From NCBI GenBank assembly GCA_900772035.1, contig CAAGQE010000332.1, positions 1-8,053 on the forward strand: 8,053 bases of DNA. Reading direction: 5' to 3'. Positions 1 to 7,350 of the stretch are shown here, piece by piece. Position numbers and translations under genes: made by a program. This DNA is from Candidatus Gastranaerophilales bacterium. GTDB taxonomy: Bacteria; Cyanobacteriota; Vampirovibrionia; Gastranaerophilales; Gastranaerophilaceae. Position 1 is the stretch's first letter; the number at the start of each line of letters is the position of its first letter. The notes beneath the pieces were generated by a model, which saw only the letters and a program-made list of their open reading frames with translations, made no database searches and was not told the DNA's origin.

Positions 1-116
1 GCACCGCCCCATTCAAGATACATTTGAGCAAGCAAATTCGCAAGTGATTTCTTGTTCATTTGCTCATTGATGAACTCAACGTTCTTCTTCATATTTTTAT
101 TTGTTAAAGTATCCAT
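1..116 (-). CDS. rpoC2: RNA polymerase subunit beta' C-terminal part (RpoC2), N-terminal fragment
   Basis: This gene is cut by the left window edge; 38 full codons are visible, starting MDTLTNKNMKKNVEFINEQM. The segment FINEQMNKKSLANLLAQMYL lines up with the start of cyanobacterial RpoC2 as I recall it (FYNQ-V-KG-LKKLIA-A-RYG) and with E. coli RpoC just after the catalytic half. RpoC2 carries the C-terminal half of beta', including the trigger loop and jaw, and assembles with RpoB, RpoC1, alpha and omega into core RNA polymerase. The ATG at 116-114 is preceded by AGGTGA with an 8-nt spacer, and the gene starts 24 nt after the rpoC1 stop, so it is translationally independent but co-transcribed. 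The later in-frame ATG (codon 9) lacks such a site. Identity rests on a short fragment plus operon position; the rest of the gene is not visible. Confidence 0.85.
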   Translation of the reverse strand, partial: MDTLTNKNMKKNVEFINEQMNKKSLANLLAQMYLEWGG

Positions 117-124
117 TTTCTATA

Positions 125-130
125 TCACCT
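125..130 (-). promoter_or_regulatory. Shine-Dalgarno of rpoC2
   Basis: The minus strand reads AGGTGA here, 8 nt before the ATG at 116-114. This site matters because it shows that rpoC2 is a real separate start and not the remnant of a frameshifted full-length rpoC. Confidence 0.8.
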
Positions 131-140
131 TAATTTTAAA

Positions 141-1856
141 CTACGAGGACAAAAGAGATTTTCTGATTGTTTCGTTGAAGATAATTCTTCCGACTGTTGT
201 TTCAAATCTCTTGTTATTTTCATCACGAACTACAATCTTTTCGTGTAATTTGATAACTCCGCAATCATAAGCGGAAATTGCGTCATCATAGTTGTAGAAG
301 TAATGCAATGTATCTGATATATCTTCCCTCATAAGGGTCAAGTAGTATACACCCATGACCATATCTTGTGAAGGTGTGATAATCGGCTTACCTGTTGCAG
401 GTGCGAGGATGTTGTTCGTTGCTAACATCAACATTCTTGCTTCTGCTTGAGCTTCGATTGACAAAGGAACGTGAACCGCCATTTGGTCACCGTCGAAGTC
501 GGCGTTGAATGCCGTACATACCAACGGGTGCAACTGAATTGCTCTACCTTCAACCAATTTAGGTTCAAATGCTTGAATACCTAATCTGTGAAGAGTCGGA
601 GCACGGTTCAACATTACGGGGTGTCCGTCGATTACTTCTTCCAAGATATCCCAGATGACCGGATCCGAACGTTCAATCTTCTTCTTAGCTGATTTAATAT
701 TTTGAACATGACCTCTTTCGATAAGTTTGTTTACTACGAAAGGTTTGAAAAGTTCAATAGCCATTTCTTTCGGCAAACCGCATTGGTTCAATTCCAATGA
801 AGGTCCGACTACAATTACTGAACGACCTGAGTAGTCAACACGTTTACCCAAAAGGTTTTGTCTGAAACGACCTTGCTTACCTTCGATGATGTTGCTCAAT
901 GATTTCAAAGGTCTGTTGTTAGGTCCGACTACCGTTCTGCCGCGTCTGCCGTTATCAATAAGTGCATCTACCGCTTCTTGTAACATACGTTTTTCGTTTC
1001 TTACAATGATTTCGGGAGCGCCCATTTCGAGCAATCTTTGCAAACGGTTGTTTCTGTTGATTACACGTCTGTACAAATCGTTCAAGTCTGATGTTGCAAA
1101 TCTGCCGCCGTCCAATTGAACCATAGGTCTCAAGTCCGGAGGAGTTACGGGAAGAACATCCATAATCAACCATGTCGGGTCGGTATTGCTTGAAATCAAA
1201 GATTCCATAAGTCTCAATCTCTTAATGAGTTTTGCCTTTCTTTGTACCGAACCGCCTGCTGTTTGAAGTTCTTCACGAATTCTTGCAACTGATTCTTCCA
1301 AGTTGATTTCGCCGAGAAGTTCTTTAATCGCTTCTGCGCCGATGCCGACTCTGAGACCGCTTTCTTCATGTTCCATCATGTAATCTTCATATTCTTCTTC
1401 AGATAACAATTGGAATTTCTTGAATTCGCTATCCGCAGGGTCAACTACAACATAACTGTTGAAATAAATTACCTGTTCCAAATCTTTAAGAGTCATATCA
1501 AGGAGTAAGCCGAGGTAACTCGGAATACCCTTCAAGAACCAAATGTGGCTGACAGGTGCTGCCAACTTAATGTGGCCCATTCTGTGACGTCTTACTTTTG
1601 AATCGGTAACTTCTACGCCGCATCGTTCACAAATAATACCTTTGTGACGTACGCGCTTATACTTACCGCAATAGCATTCCCAGTCTTTTGTAGGTCCGAA
1701 AATTCTTTCGCAGAACAAACCGTCTCTTTCGGGTTTCAAGGTTCTGTAGTTGATAGTTTCAGGTTTTGAAACTTCACCGTATGACCATTGAAGAATTCTT
1801 TCGGGAGAAGCTATGCTGATTCTTATATAATCAAAATAATCTATGCTTGTGGACAT
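141..1856 (-). CDS. rpoC1: RNA polymerase subunit gamma (RpoC1, N-terminal half of beta')
   Basis: RpoC1 is the N-terminal part of split beta' and carries the catalytic centre of RNA polymerase. Visible motifs in order: the N-terminal [14 protein letters not shown] block (8-21); a zinc-binding domain with C61-x-C63 and C76-xx-C79; the clamp/lid region; NRNNRLQRL (267-275); the bridge to the active site [14 protein letters not shown] (339-352); [17 protein letters not shown] (416-432); and the catalytic NADFDGDQM (451-459), whose three aspartates D453, D455 and D457 hold the active-site magnesium. The protein ends in [16 protein letters not shown], matching the end of cyanobacterial RpoC1 (TTPGRIIYNKTI) as I recall it, so the short product is the native split form and not a truncation. 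At 571 aa it is somewhat shorter than the roughly 620-630 aa of photosynthetic cyanobacteria; the region between YYLT (504-507) and the terminus is compact. ATG 1856-1854 has AGGAGA 9 nt upstream and lies 22 nt after rpoB. Confidence 0.97.
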   Translation of the reverse strand: MSTSIDYFDYIRISIASPERILQWSYGEVSKPETINYRTLKPERDGLFCERIFGPTKDWECYCGKYKRVRHKGIICERCGVEVTDSKVRRHRMGHIKLAAPVSHIWFLKGIPSYLGLLLDMTLKDLEQVIYFNSYVVVDPADSEFKKFQLLSEEEYEDYMMEHEESGLRVGIGAEAIKELLGEINLEESVARIREELQTAGGSVQRKAKLIKRLRLMESLISSNTDPTWLIMDVLPVTPPDLRPMVQLDGGRFATSDLNDLYRRVINRNNRLQRLLEMGAPEIIVRNEKRMLQEAVDALIDNGRRGRTVVGPNNRPLKSLSNIIEGKQGRFRQNLLGKRVDYSGRSVIVVGPSLELNQCGLPKEMAIELFKPFVVNKLIERGHVQNIKSAKKKIERSDPVIWDILEEVIDGHPVMLNRAPTLHRLGIQAFEPKLVEGRAIQLHPLVCTAFNADFDGDQMAVHVPLSIEAQAEARMLMLATNNILAPATGKPIITPSQDMVMGVYYLTLMREDISDTLHYFYNYDDAISAYDCGVIKLHEKIVVRDENNKRFETTVGRIIFNETIRKSLLSS

Positions 1857-1865
1857 TACTAATTG

Positions 1866-1871
1866 TCTCCT
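1866..1871 (-). promoter_or_regulatory. Shine-Dalgarno of rpoC1
   Basis: The minus strand reads AGGAGA, 9 nt before the rpoC1 ATG, inside the 22-nt gap after the rpoB stop. It supports the chosen start; no promoter is visible in this gap. Confidence 0.8.
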
Positions 1872-1878
1872 TTATTTA

Positions 1879-4800
1879 CTATTCTTTGAAAGAACTGGGT
1901 GTTTCAAAGAAATTGATATTCAACAAATCGGAATCCATATCCGAAAGAACTCTTTTCGGTGCGGATTTTCTTATATCATCACAATCTGACATAAGATTTA
2001 CTTCTTCGCCGTTCTTCTTGGCTACTTGAATATCCAAACCGATTGATTGAAGTTCTCTTACGAGGACTTTGAACGATTCGGGAATACCCGGTCTCGGAAT
2101 GTTATCACCCTTAACGATTGCTTCATAAGCTCTTGAACGTCCGTTGACGTCATCAGACTTAATCGTAAGCATTTCTTGAAGTGTATATGCTGCGCCGTAT
2201 GCTTCGAGCGCCCAAACTTCCATTTCGCCGAATCTTTGTCCGCCGAATTGTGCTTTACCGCCCAAAGGTTGTTGCGTTACGAGTGAGTAAGGACCTGTTG
2301 AACGTGCGTGAATCTTATCATCTACCAAGTGAACAAGTTTCAAGAAGTAGATAAGACCAACCGCTACCGGTCTGTCAAATGCTTCGCCGGTTCTGCCGTC
2401 CATAAGGATTACTTTACCGTCTTCTCTAACCCAATCGCAGCCCGATTCTTTGATACCTCTCATAAGTTCCGCCTTAGTTGCGATTTCTGATTGGTTTTCA
2501 CCGTACATTTCATCGAACGAAGGTGCTTCATAATAATCACCGGTCAAGTATGCCGCTAAACCTAACAAGCATTCGTAAGTTTGACCAATGTTCATACGAG
2601 AAGGTACGCCGAGCGGGTTAAGTACGATATCAACAGGTGTTCCGTCAGGCAAGAAAGGCATATCTTCTCTGGGAAGAATTCTTGAAACGATACCTTTGTT
2701 TCCGTGACGACCTGAAAGTTTATCACCGACTGAAACTTTACGTTTTTGTGCAATGTAAACTCTGATTACCGTATTTGCTCCGGGCGGAAGTTCATCGCCT
2801 TTTTCTCTGTCAAATACTTTTACGTCGACTACACGTCCGCCTTCACCGTGAGGTACACGAAGCGAATTGTCTTTTACGTCTCTTGCTTTTTCAGCAAAAA
2901 TCGCTCTCAACAATTTTTCTTCGGGCGGATGTTCAGATTCACCTTTCGGTGTAACTTTGCCGACCAAAATATCGTCTGCATATACTCTTGCACCAATTCT
3001 GACGATACCTCTTTCGTCTAAGTGACGAAGTGAATCTTCAGAAACGTTCGGAACTTCTCTTGTAATTTCTTCAGGTCCTAATTTTGTTTGACGTGCATCA
3101 ATTTCGAGTTTTTCGATGTGAACTGATGTGAATACGTCATCTTGAACCAATCTTTCCGAAATCAAGATAGCATCTTCGAAGTTATATCCTTCCCACGGCA
3201 TATACGCTGCAAGAACGTTTTTACCGAGTGAAAGTTCGCCGAAGTGAGTAGAAGCACCGTCTGCAAGTACATCACCTGCTTTAATCTTTTGACCGACTTT
3301 AACAATCGGTTTTTGGTTAATACAAGTGTCTTGGTTACTTCTTACATATTTCATTAATTGATATCTGTGATTTTTGCCTGCGTTATCTCTAATGCAAACT
3401 TCTTCACCGACAACTCTGTCAACAACACCGTCAACTTCAGATACTACAACCATACCTGAGTCTTTTGCGGCTCTCTTTTCAAGACCCGTTCCGACTACCG
3501 GTCTGTCCGTAATCAAAAGCGGTACTGCTTGACGTTGCATGTTTGAACCCATCAATGCACGGTTAGCATCGTCGTGTTCAATAAACGGAATAACCGATGT
3601 TGCAACCGAGATGATTTGGATAGGTGAAACCCCTACATAGTCAACTCTGCTTGAATCATCAACCGTGAACTCTGATTTGTAACGTACAGGAACTTGTTTT
3701 GATTTAATAGTTCTGTCTTTGTTCAAGGTGATGTCACCGGGCGCAACACGGAAGTTTTCTTCTTCGTCTGCCGACATATAATGAACTTCATCCGTTACCT
3801 TTCCGTCTTTTACGGCAAAGTAAGGAGTTTCAATAAAGCCGTAGTCATTAACTCTCGCGTGAGTAGCCAATGAACTGATAAGACCTGCGTTCGGACCTTC
3901 AGGAGTTTCAATCGGGCAAAGACGTCCGTAATGTGAAGGGTGAATGTCACGTACCGCAAATCCGGCTCTTTCTCTGACCAAACCACCGGGTCCTAATGCC
4001 GAAATACGTCTCTTGTGAGTCAATTCGGCAAGCGGGTTTGTTTGGTCCATAAATTGTGATAATTGTGATGAACCGAAAAATTCCTTCAATGAAGCAATCA
4101 ACGGTTTCGTATTTAACAAATTAAGAGGTGTAAGCGTATCGGAATTTTGCAAAGTCATTCTTTCTTTTACAATTCTTTCGATACGGCTTAAACCAACTCT
4201 GAATTGGTTTTGAAGCAATTCACCGACCGAACGGATTCTTCTGTTTCCGAGGTGGTCGATATCGTCGCAGCTTCCTTCATCATAAGTCAAGTCAATCAAG
4301 TATTCGATTGATGCAACCAAATCCTGTGTTGTCAACGTTCTTTGTGTTGCAGGAATGTTCAAATTCAACTTTTTGTTGAGTTTGTAACGACCGACTCTGC
4401 CGATGTCGTATTTCTTTTCATCAAAGAATCTTGCTTCGAGAATTTGACGTCCGCCTGCTGCTGATGCGGGATCTCCCGGACGAAGTTTTTTGTAAACTTC
4501 AATCAAAGCATCTTCAGTAGTTTCAGCCGTGTCTTTTTCTAATGTTTTCTTCAAAAATTCAAAGTGGGTAAAATGCGTTTCCATTTCGGAAGGAGTAATA
4601 CCCAACGCCTTTAACAATGTTGTTGCTAAAATTTTTCTGTTTTTGTCGATTTTAACGTGAATGATGTCGTTAGCATCCGTTTCAATCTTTAACCAAGCAC
4701 CTCTGTTCGGAATCAACGTTGCGTTGTACAAACGTTTACCTGTCGGAGAAATTTCTCTCTTGAAGTAAACACCCGGTGAACGCACAATTTGCGAAACGAT

Positions 4801-5193
4801 TACACGTTCCGCACCGTTAACGATAAATGTACCTTTGTCAGTCATCGTCGGGATGTCACCGATATAAACTTCTTGTTCTTTGATTTCACCGCTGTCACGG
4901 TTAACCAAACGCACCATAACTCTCAACTGTTTTGCATAAGTTGCGTCATGGATTCTCGCTTCTTCGAGCGTGTATTTTGGGTTGTCGAACGTATAGTTCG
5001 GTAAAAAGTGCAACTCCAAACGACCCGTGTAGTCTTTAATCGGAGAATATGAAAGGAATTCTTCCTTCAATCCTTCTTTTAAAAACCATTCAAACGACTT
5101 CTTTTGGATTTCAATCAAATCCGGCATGTCGTCCAAACGAGTTTTGGGTATCCCCATCGGCGTTACTCTTTCAGAATATGTTTTCTTTGGCAT
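1879..5193 (-). CDS. rpoB: DNA-directed RNA polymerase subunit beta (RpoB)
   Basis: Complete RpoB of 1104 aa, the short form typical of Cyanobacteriota (about 1100 aa as I recall; E. coli has 1342). It forms the second half of the RNA polymerase active-site cleft. Visible blocks: protrusion/lobe with [21 protein letters not shown] (121-141); the rifampicin pocket [20 protein letters not shown] (372-391) followed by [27 protein letters not shown] (426-438); [14 protein letters not shown] (663-676), which binds the nucleotide end of the active site; [13 protein letters not shown] (822-834); [14 protein letters not shown] (858-871); and the C-terminal [24 protein letters not shown] clamp segment (978-1001). 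D383, H393 and S398 correspond to E. coli D516, H526 and S531 and are the usual drug-sensitive residues. ATG 5193-5191 is preceded by GAGG with a 7-nt spacer. It is the first gene of rpoB-rpoC1-rpoC2, with no rplJ/rplL directly upstream. Confidence 0.99.
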   Translation of the reverse strand: MPKKTYSERVTPMGIPKTRLDDMPDLIEIQKKSFEWFLKEGLKEEFLSYSPIKDYTGRLELHFLPNYTFDNPKYTLEEARIHDATYAKQLRVMVRLVNRDSGEIKEQEVYIGDIPTMTDKGTFIVNGAERVIVSQIVRSPGVYFKREISPTGKRLYNATLIPNRGAWLKIETDANDIIHVKIDKNRKILATTLLKALGITPSEMETHFTHFEFLKKTLEKDTAETTEDALIEVYKKLRPGDPASAAGGRQILEARFFDEKKYDIGRVGRYKLNKKLNLNIPATQRTLTTQDLVASIEYLIDLTYDEGSCDDIDHLGNRRIRSVGELLQNQFRVGLSRIERIVKERMTLQNSDTLTPLNLLNTKPLIASLKEFFGSSQLSQFMDQTNPLAELTHKRRISALGPGGLVRERAGFAVRDIHPSHYGRLCPIETPEGPNAGLISSLATHARVNDYGFIETPYFAVKDGKVTDEVHYMSADEEENFRVAPGDITLNKDRTIKSKQVPVRYKSEFTVDDSSRVDYVGVSPIQIISVATSVIPFIEHDDANRALMGSNMQRQAVPLLITDRPVVGTGLEKRAAKDSGMVVVSEVDGVVDRVVGEEVCIRDNAGKNHRYQLMKYVRSNQDTCINQKPIVKVGQKIKAGDVLADGASTHFGELSLGKNVLAAYMPWEGYNFEDAILISERLVQDDVFTSVHIEKLEIDARQTKLGPEEITREVPNVSEDSLRHLDERGIVRIGARVYADDILVGKVTPKGESEHPPEEKLLRAIFAEKARDVKDNSLRVPHGEGGRVVDVKVFDREKGDELPPGANTVIRVYIAQKRKVSVGDKLSGRHGNKGIVSRILPREDMPFLPDGTPVDIVLNPLGVPSRMNIGQTYECLLGLAAYLTGDYYEAPSFDEMYGENQSEIATKAELMRGIKESGCDWVREDGKVILMDGRTGEAFDRPVAVGLIYFLKLVHLVDDKIHARSTGPYSLVTQQPLGGKAQFGGQRFGEMEVWALEAYGAAYTLQEMLTIKSDDVNGRSRAYEAIVKGDNIPRPGIPESFKVLVRELQSIGLDIQVAKKNGEEVNLMSDCDDIRKSAPKRVLSDMDSDLLNINFFETPSSFKE

Positions 5194-5357
5194 TTATTCA
5201 CCTCGCTGCATGTGGCATACTTGTCTATTCAATTTTTTATAAGTATGTATAGTTTTGTACAAAATATTATCTTTTTTTCTTTGATATCAAGGGTTTTCCC
5301 GTTTCAAAAATTTCTTAATTTTGTCATTAAGGGTATTTTTGACACTATTTACCCGTT
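5194..5357 (-). promoter_or_regulatory. Predicted 5' leader of the rpoB-rpoC1-rpoC2 mRNA
   Basis: If transcription starts 6-7 nt after the TATTAT box, at about 5357-5356, the rpoB mRNA has an untranslated leader of about 160 nt. It would begin AAACGGG and contain two GGG...CCC hairpins in its 5' half, then an A-rich stretch and the ribosome binding site. No open reading frame of note and no hairpin followed by a U-run is seen in it, so attenuation by a classic terminator is not supported. This is inferred from promoter motifs only. Confidence 0.45.
5198..5204 (-). promoter_or_regulatory. Shine-Dalgarno of rpoB
   Basis: The minus strand reads GAGGTGA immediately upstream of the rpoB ATG; the GAGG core is 7 nt from the start codon. 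It fixes the start at 5193. Confidence 0.75.
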
Positions 5358-5364
5358 TAAAAAT
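5289..5364 (-). repeat. Duplicated hairpin module in the rpoB leader
   Basis: On the minus strand the element ATTTTTAAACGGG (5364-5352) recurs as ATTTTTGAAACGGG (5311-5298). Each copy is followed by a loop and CCCTT. Copy one folds as GGGTA (5354-5350) with TACCC (5335-5331) around a 14-nt loop. Copy two folds as GGG (5300-5298) with CCC (5293-5291) around AAAA, and the flanking AA/TT could extend it if one C bulges. Copy starts are 53-54 nt apart. The first copy overlaps the rpoB -10 box and the predicted start of transcription. The repetition is seen directly; any role in RNA is inference. Confidence 0.5.
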
Positions 5365-5391
5365 AATAACTTGCTAAATATCGCTCGTCAA
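5363..5391 (-). promoter_or_regulatory. Predicted sigma70-type promoter of rpoB operon
   Basis: The minus strand carries TTGACG (5391-5386, 5 of 6 to TTGACA), a 17-nt spacer, and TATTAT (5368-5363, 5 of 6 to TATAAT). It is the best-scoring arrangement by eye in the 393-nt region for this strand. A weaker alternative nearer the gene is TTGATA (5290-5285) with TATTTT at 18 nt, which would give a short leader without the hairpins. Confidence 0.6.
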
Positions 5392-5402
5392 GAAAAATAA
5401 CG

Positions 5403-5417
5403 GAATTTTGCAAATTC
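5403..5417. repeat. Inverted repeat upstream of rpoB -35
   Basis: GAATTT-TGC-AAATTC has perfect 6-bp arms around a 3-bp centre and ends 12 bp upstream of the rpoB -35 box. Size and place fit a dimeric regulator site or UP-element-like DNA, but AT-rich DNA gives such repeats by chance. Confidence 0.25.
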
Positions 5418-5464
5418 ATCTAAATATTTTTTAACATGTCGTAAAAATTCACCTCTAAACCTTG

Positions 5465-5482
5465 CAAACATTACGTTACAAT
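5465..5482 (+). promoter_or_regulatory. HLR1-like element (possible RpaB-type site)
   Basis: The plus strand reads CAAACATT-AC-GTTACAAT. The HLR1 box bound by cyanobacterial RpaB is a direct repeat of (G/T)TTACA(T/A)(T/A) separated by 2 nt. The right half matches at 8 of 8 positions, the left half at 5 of 8 (ACATT). It lies roughly equidistant from the predicted start points of rpoB and of the kinase, about 105-125 bp from each. A single element with one degenerate half is weak evidence. Confidence 0.25.
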
Positions 5483-5489
5483 GTCAAGC

Positions 5490-5518
5490 CCAAAAATTTT
5501 TGGCAAAAAATATTTTTT
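5490..5518. repeat. Two adjacent perfect AT-rich palindromes
   Basis: CCAAAAATTTTTGG (5490-5503) and AAAAAATATTTTTT (5505-5518) are each perfect 14-bp palindromes, one base apart. Phased A- and T-tracts suggest curved or easily melted DNA upstream of the kinase promoter. Neither has the GC stem plus U-run of an intrinsic terminator. Confidence 0.45.
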
Positions 5519-5549
5519 TACGAAAAAATCATGAACAATTATTAACCTT

Positions 5550-5578
5550 AGGACAAAAATTTTCAAAATTGATATAAT
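5550..5578 (+). promoter_or_regulatory. Predicted extended -10 promoter of the sensor kinase
   Basis: AGGACA (5550-5555, 4 of 6 to TTGACA), a 17-nt spacer, and a perfect TATAAT (5573-5578) preceded by TG one base upstream (5570-5571), the extended -10 signature. Transcription would start around A5584 or A5587, at or within 3 nt of the kinase ATG. The spacer holds a small palindrome, AATTTT-C-AAAATT (5558-5570). Confidence 0.7.
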
Positions 5579-5586
5579 TATTTATT

Positions 5587-7350
5587 ATGAAAAACGAAAC
5601 TGAAACAACTGTTAAAACACCTATATTTACTACATCGGTGGCAATTATTTCGCTAATTGTCCTGTTTTCGGCAGCTTGTGCCTTATTGCTTTTTACAAAA
5701 TATTCCCATCAAAATTTTGCGGAATATTCTAAGAAAACGGCAGAAACGCTTGCTTATCAAGCATCTTCCGTAATAAAGGACACAAACGACGTCAAAACAC
5801 CACTTTTGCAATCATTGGCAAAAGCAACCCTGCACAATGATAAAAACGTTATGTATATTGAGTTTACGGACAAAAACAACAACACAATATACGAACAAAA
5901 ATCAAACTGGTACAATGCGCAAAAATTTGCGGGAATGAAAGTAAACACCCCGATTTTGCTGACAGGTGAAGATAATAAACTCGACACGGCGGGTTATTTA
6001 AAATTATCCGTTTCAAGCGAATATATTGACCGTGAAAATGCCGAAACGACAGGTCTTATCGTTAGTTTCTTCATTTTCTTATGGTTGGCATTCATTATAA
6101 CTTTCGTGGTTTCAAGGCTCATTATGTCTCGCGAACTCAATCTTTTATGCGTAGGGTTAAAGCACATTGCGGACGGACATTTCGGCACTAAAATCAAAAT
6201 TGATGCAGGAAAGCAAACGAAAGAACTCGTAAGAATTTTCAACGACCTTTCAATCAAACTAAAAAACTACGAAGAGCAAAACGTAGGAAGCCTTTTGCTC
6301 GAAAGAAACAAATTTGAGGCTATATTGATGAGCATCGTAAACGGGGTCGTAGTTTGCGACAACAACGACACGATTGTTCTTATAAATTCCGCAGCCGAAA
6401 AGATGTTGACAGTAACGGCAGAGGCAATTCAAAACGTTCAAATCCAAAGTTATTCCGACACGGAAGGAAATCATTGTTTCCGAGATAAAATTGAAGAATT
6501 TAAAGATAAACCGCTTAATGAAATTCTCAAAAACCCGCCAGAGTTTACTATCTCCGTGGATAAGAGAATTATCAAATGTGTCATTTCGCCGATGTTTATG
6601 CAAAATGACGACTACGTAGGTTATATTATCGTAATGATTGACGTTACGAAGGAAACAGAAGTAAATAATCTCAAAAATCAATTCATATCTAACGTTTCTC
6701 ACGAACTCAGAACCCCCGTAACGGTTTTGAGAACTTATATCGACACGTTGTACACAATGGGTGACGAACTAGATGAAGAAACGAGAAAAGAGTTTACGGA
6801 AACCGCAAACAAAGAAGTTACGAGACTTCACAGAATGGTTAACGATATTTTGGACGTTTCAAGGCTCGAATCACCCGATGTTGAACTGGAAAAAGAAGAT
6901 GCAAACATTTGTCCGATAATTGAAGACACCGTGACATCAATGCAGGTTTTGGCAAATGAAAAGAACGTTAAAATAACGTTTGAAAAACCGAGTGACGAGG
7001 TAATTTTGCCGATTAACGTCGCCAATATGGAACGAGTTTTCAATAATTTGATTTCAAATGCGATTAAGTATTCGCCGCAAGACAGTTCAATCGAGGTCGT
7101 TCTCAAAAAAGAAGCCGACTGCGTGGATATTTCCGTAACGGATCACGGTTGCGGTATTGAAGAAAAACATTTGGCAAAATTGTTCGACAGATTTTACAGA
7201 GTCGAAAATTCCGTACACACAGTAAAAGGTACGGGTTTGGGGCTTTATCTAGTGAAAACAACCGTCGAAAAACACCACGGCGGAAAGGTTTACGTTAAGT
7301 CAAAAGTCGGAGAAGGCTCTACTTTCGGAATAAAATTGCCTTTATCTTAA
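5587..7350 (+). CDS. Membrane sensor histidine kinase, HAMP-PAS-HisKA-HATPase (NblS/WalK-like)
   Basis: A 587-aa two-component sensor kinase that should autophosphorylate on histidine and pass phosphate to a response regulator. Order of parts: transmembrane helix 1 (about 14-37), an extracytoplasmic sensor segment (about 38-153), transmembrane helix 2 (about 155-178), HAMP linker (about 179-230), a cytoplasmic PAS domain (about 240-355), HisKA with FISNVSHELRTP (366-377, phospho-acceptor H372), and HATPase_c with the N box NNLISNAIKYSP (486-497), G1 DHGCGI (519-524), F box LFDRFYR (532-538) and G2 GTGLGL (548-553). All catalytic boxes are intact. The F-to-G2 stretch RFYRVENSVHTVKGTGLGL and the HisKA helix resemble cyanobacterial NblS/Hik33, itself a WalK relative, as I recall those sequences; a PhoR-type kinase is the main alternative. 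No response regulator is adjacent. There is no Shine-Dalgarno before the ATG; the promoter geometry implies a leaderless mRNA. The next in-frame ATG (codon 89) would lose helix 1. Confidence 0.93.
   Translation: MKNETETTVKTPIFTTSVAIISLIVLFSAACALLLFTKYSHQNFAEYSKKTAETLAYQASSVIKDTNDVKTPLLQSLAKATLHNDKNVMYIEFTDKNNNTIYEQKSNWYNAQKFAGMKVNTPILLTGEDNKLDTAGYLKLSVSSEYIDRENAETTGLIVSFFIFLWLAFIITFVVSRLIMSRELNLLCVGLKHIADGHFGTKIKIDAGKQTKELVRIFNDLSIKLKNYEEQNVGSLLLERNKFEAILMSIVNGVVVCDNNDTIVLINSAAEKMLTVTAEAIQNVQIQSYSDTEGNHCFRDKIEEFKDKPLNEILKNPPEFTISVDKRIIKCVISPMFMQNDDYVGYIIVMIDVTKETEVNNLKNQFISNVSHELRTPVTVLRTYIDTLYTMGDELDEETRKEFTETANKEVTRLHRMVNDILDVSRLESPDVELEKEDANICPIIEDTVTSMQVLANEKNVKITFEKPSDEVILPINVANMERVFNNLISNAIKYSPQDSSIEVVLKKEADCVDISVTDHGCGIEEKHLAKLFDRFYRVENSVHTVKGTGLGLYLVKTTVEKHHGGKVYVKSKVGEGSTFGIKLPLS

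Larger units (their letters stand above)
5194..5586. other. Divergent intergenic region, rpoB / sensor kinase
   Basis: These 393 nt without a gene separate rpoB (minus) from the kinase (plus). The region is strongly AT-rich compared with the genes. It holds, left to right: the rpoB ribosome binding site; a predicted rpoB leader with two related hairpin modules; the rpoB promoter; a 15-bp inverted repeat just upstream of the rpoB -35; an HLR1-like element; two perfect 14-bp AT-rich palindromes; and the kinase promoter, which ends 8 nt from the kinase ATG. I see no convincing small gene in it. Confidence 0.8.

Noticed and set aside
117..143. rpoC broken by a nonsense or frameshift mutation
   Set aside because: The downstream part has its own ATG and a good Shine-Dalgarno, and the break coincides with the native cyanobacterial rpoC1/rpoC2 boundary.
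2990..4080. Rifampicin resistance substitutions in RpoB
   Set aside because: The residues matching E. coli D516, H526 and S531 are all the usual sensitive type; differences such as DQTNPLAEL are, as I recall, normal in cyanobacteria.
5104..5400. Plus-strand open frame crossing the rpoB start and the leader
   Set aside because: It is mostly antisense to rpoB, has no convincing ribosome binding site and an unconvincing, Phe/Ile-rich product; it is a shadow frame.
5482..5487. Perfect TTGACA on the minus strand as a second rpoB -35
   Set aside because: No acceptable -10 lies 16-18 nt downstream; the bases there are CAAGGT-like.
5490..5503. Intrinsic terminator at CCAAAAATTTTTGG
   Set aside because: The stem is almost all A-T, has no real loop and no following U-run on either strand, and neither flanking gene ends there.
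6259..6702. 147-codon open frame antisense to the kinase
   Set aside because: It lies wholly within the kinase coding region, opposite the PAS-to-HisKA part, and has no recognisable domain or start signals.
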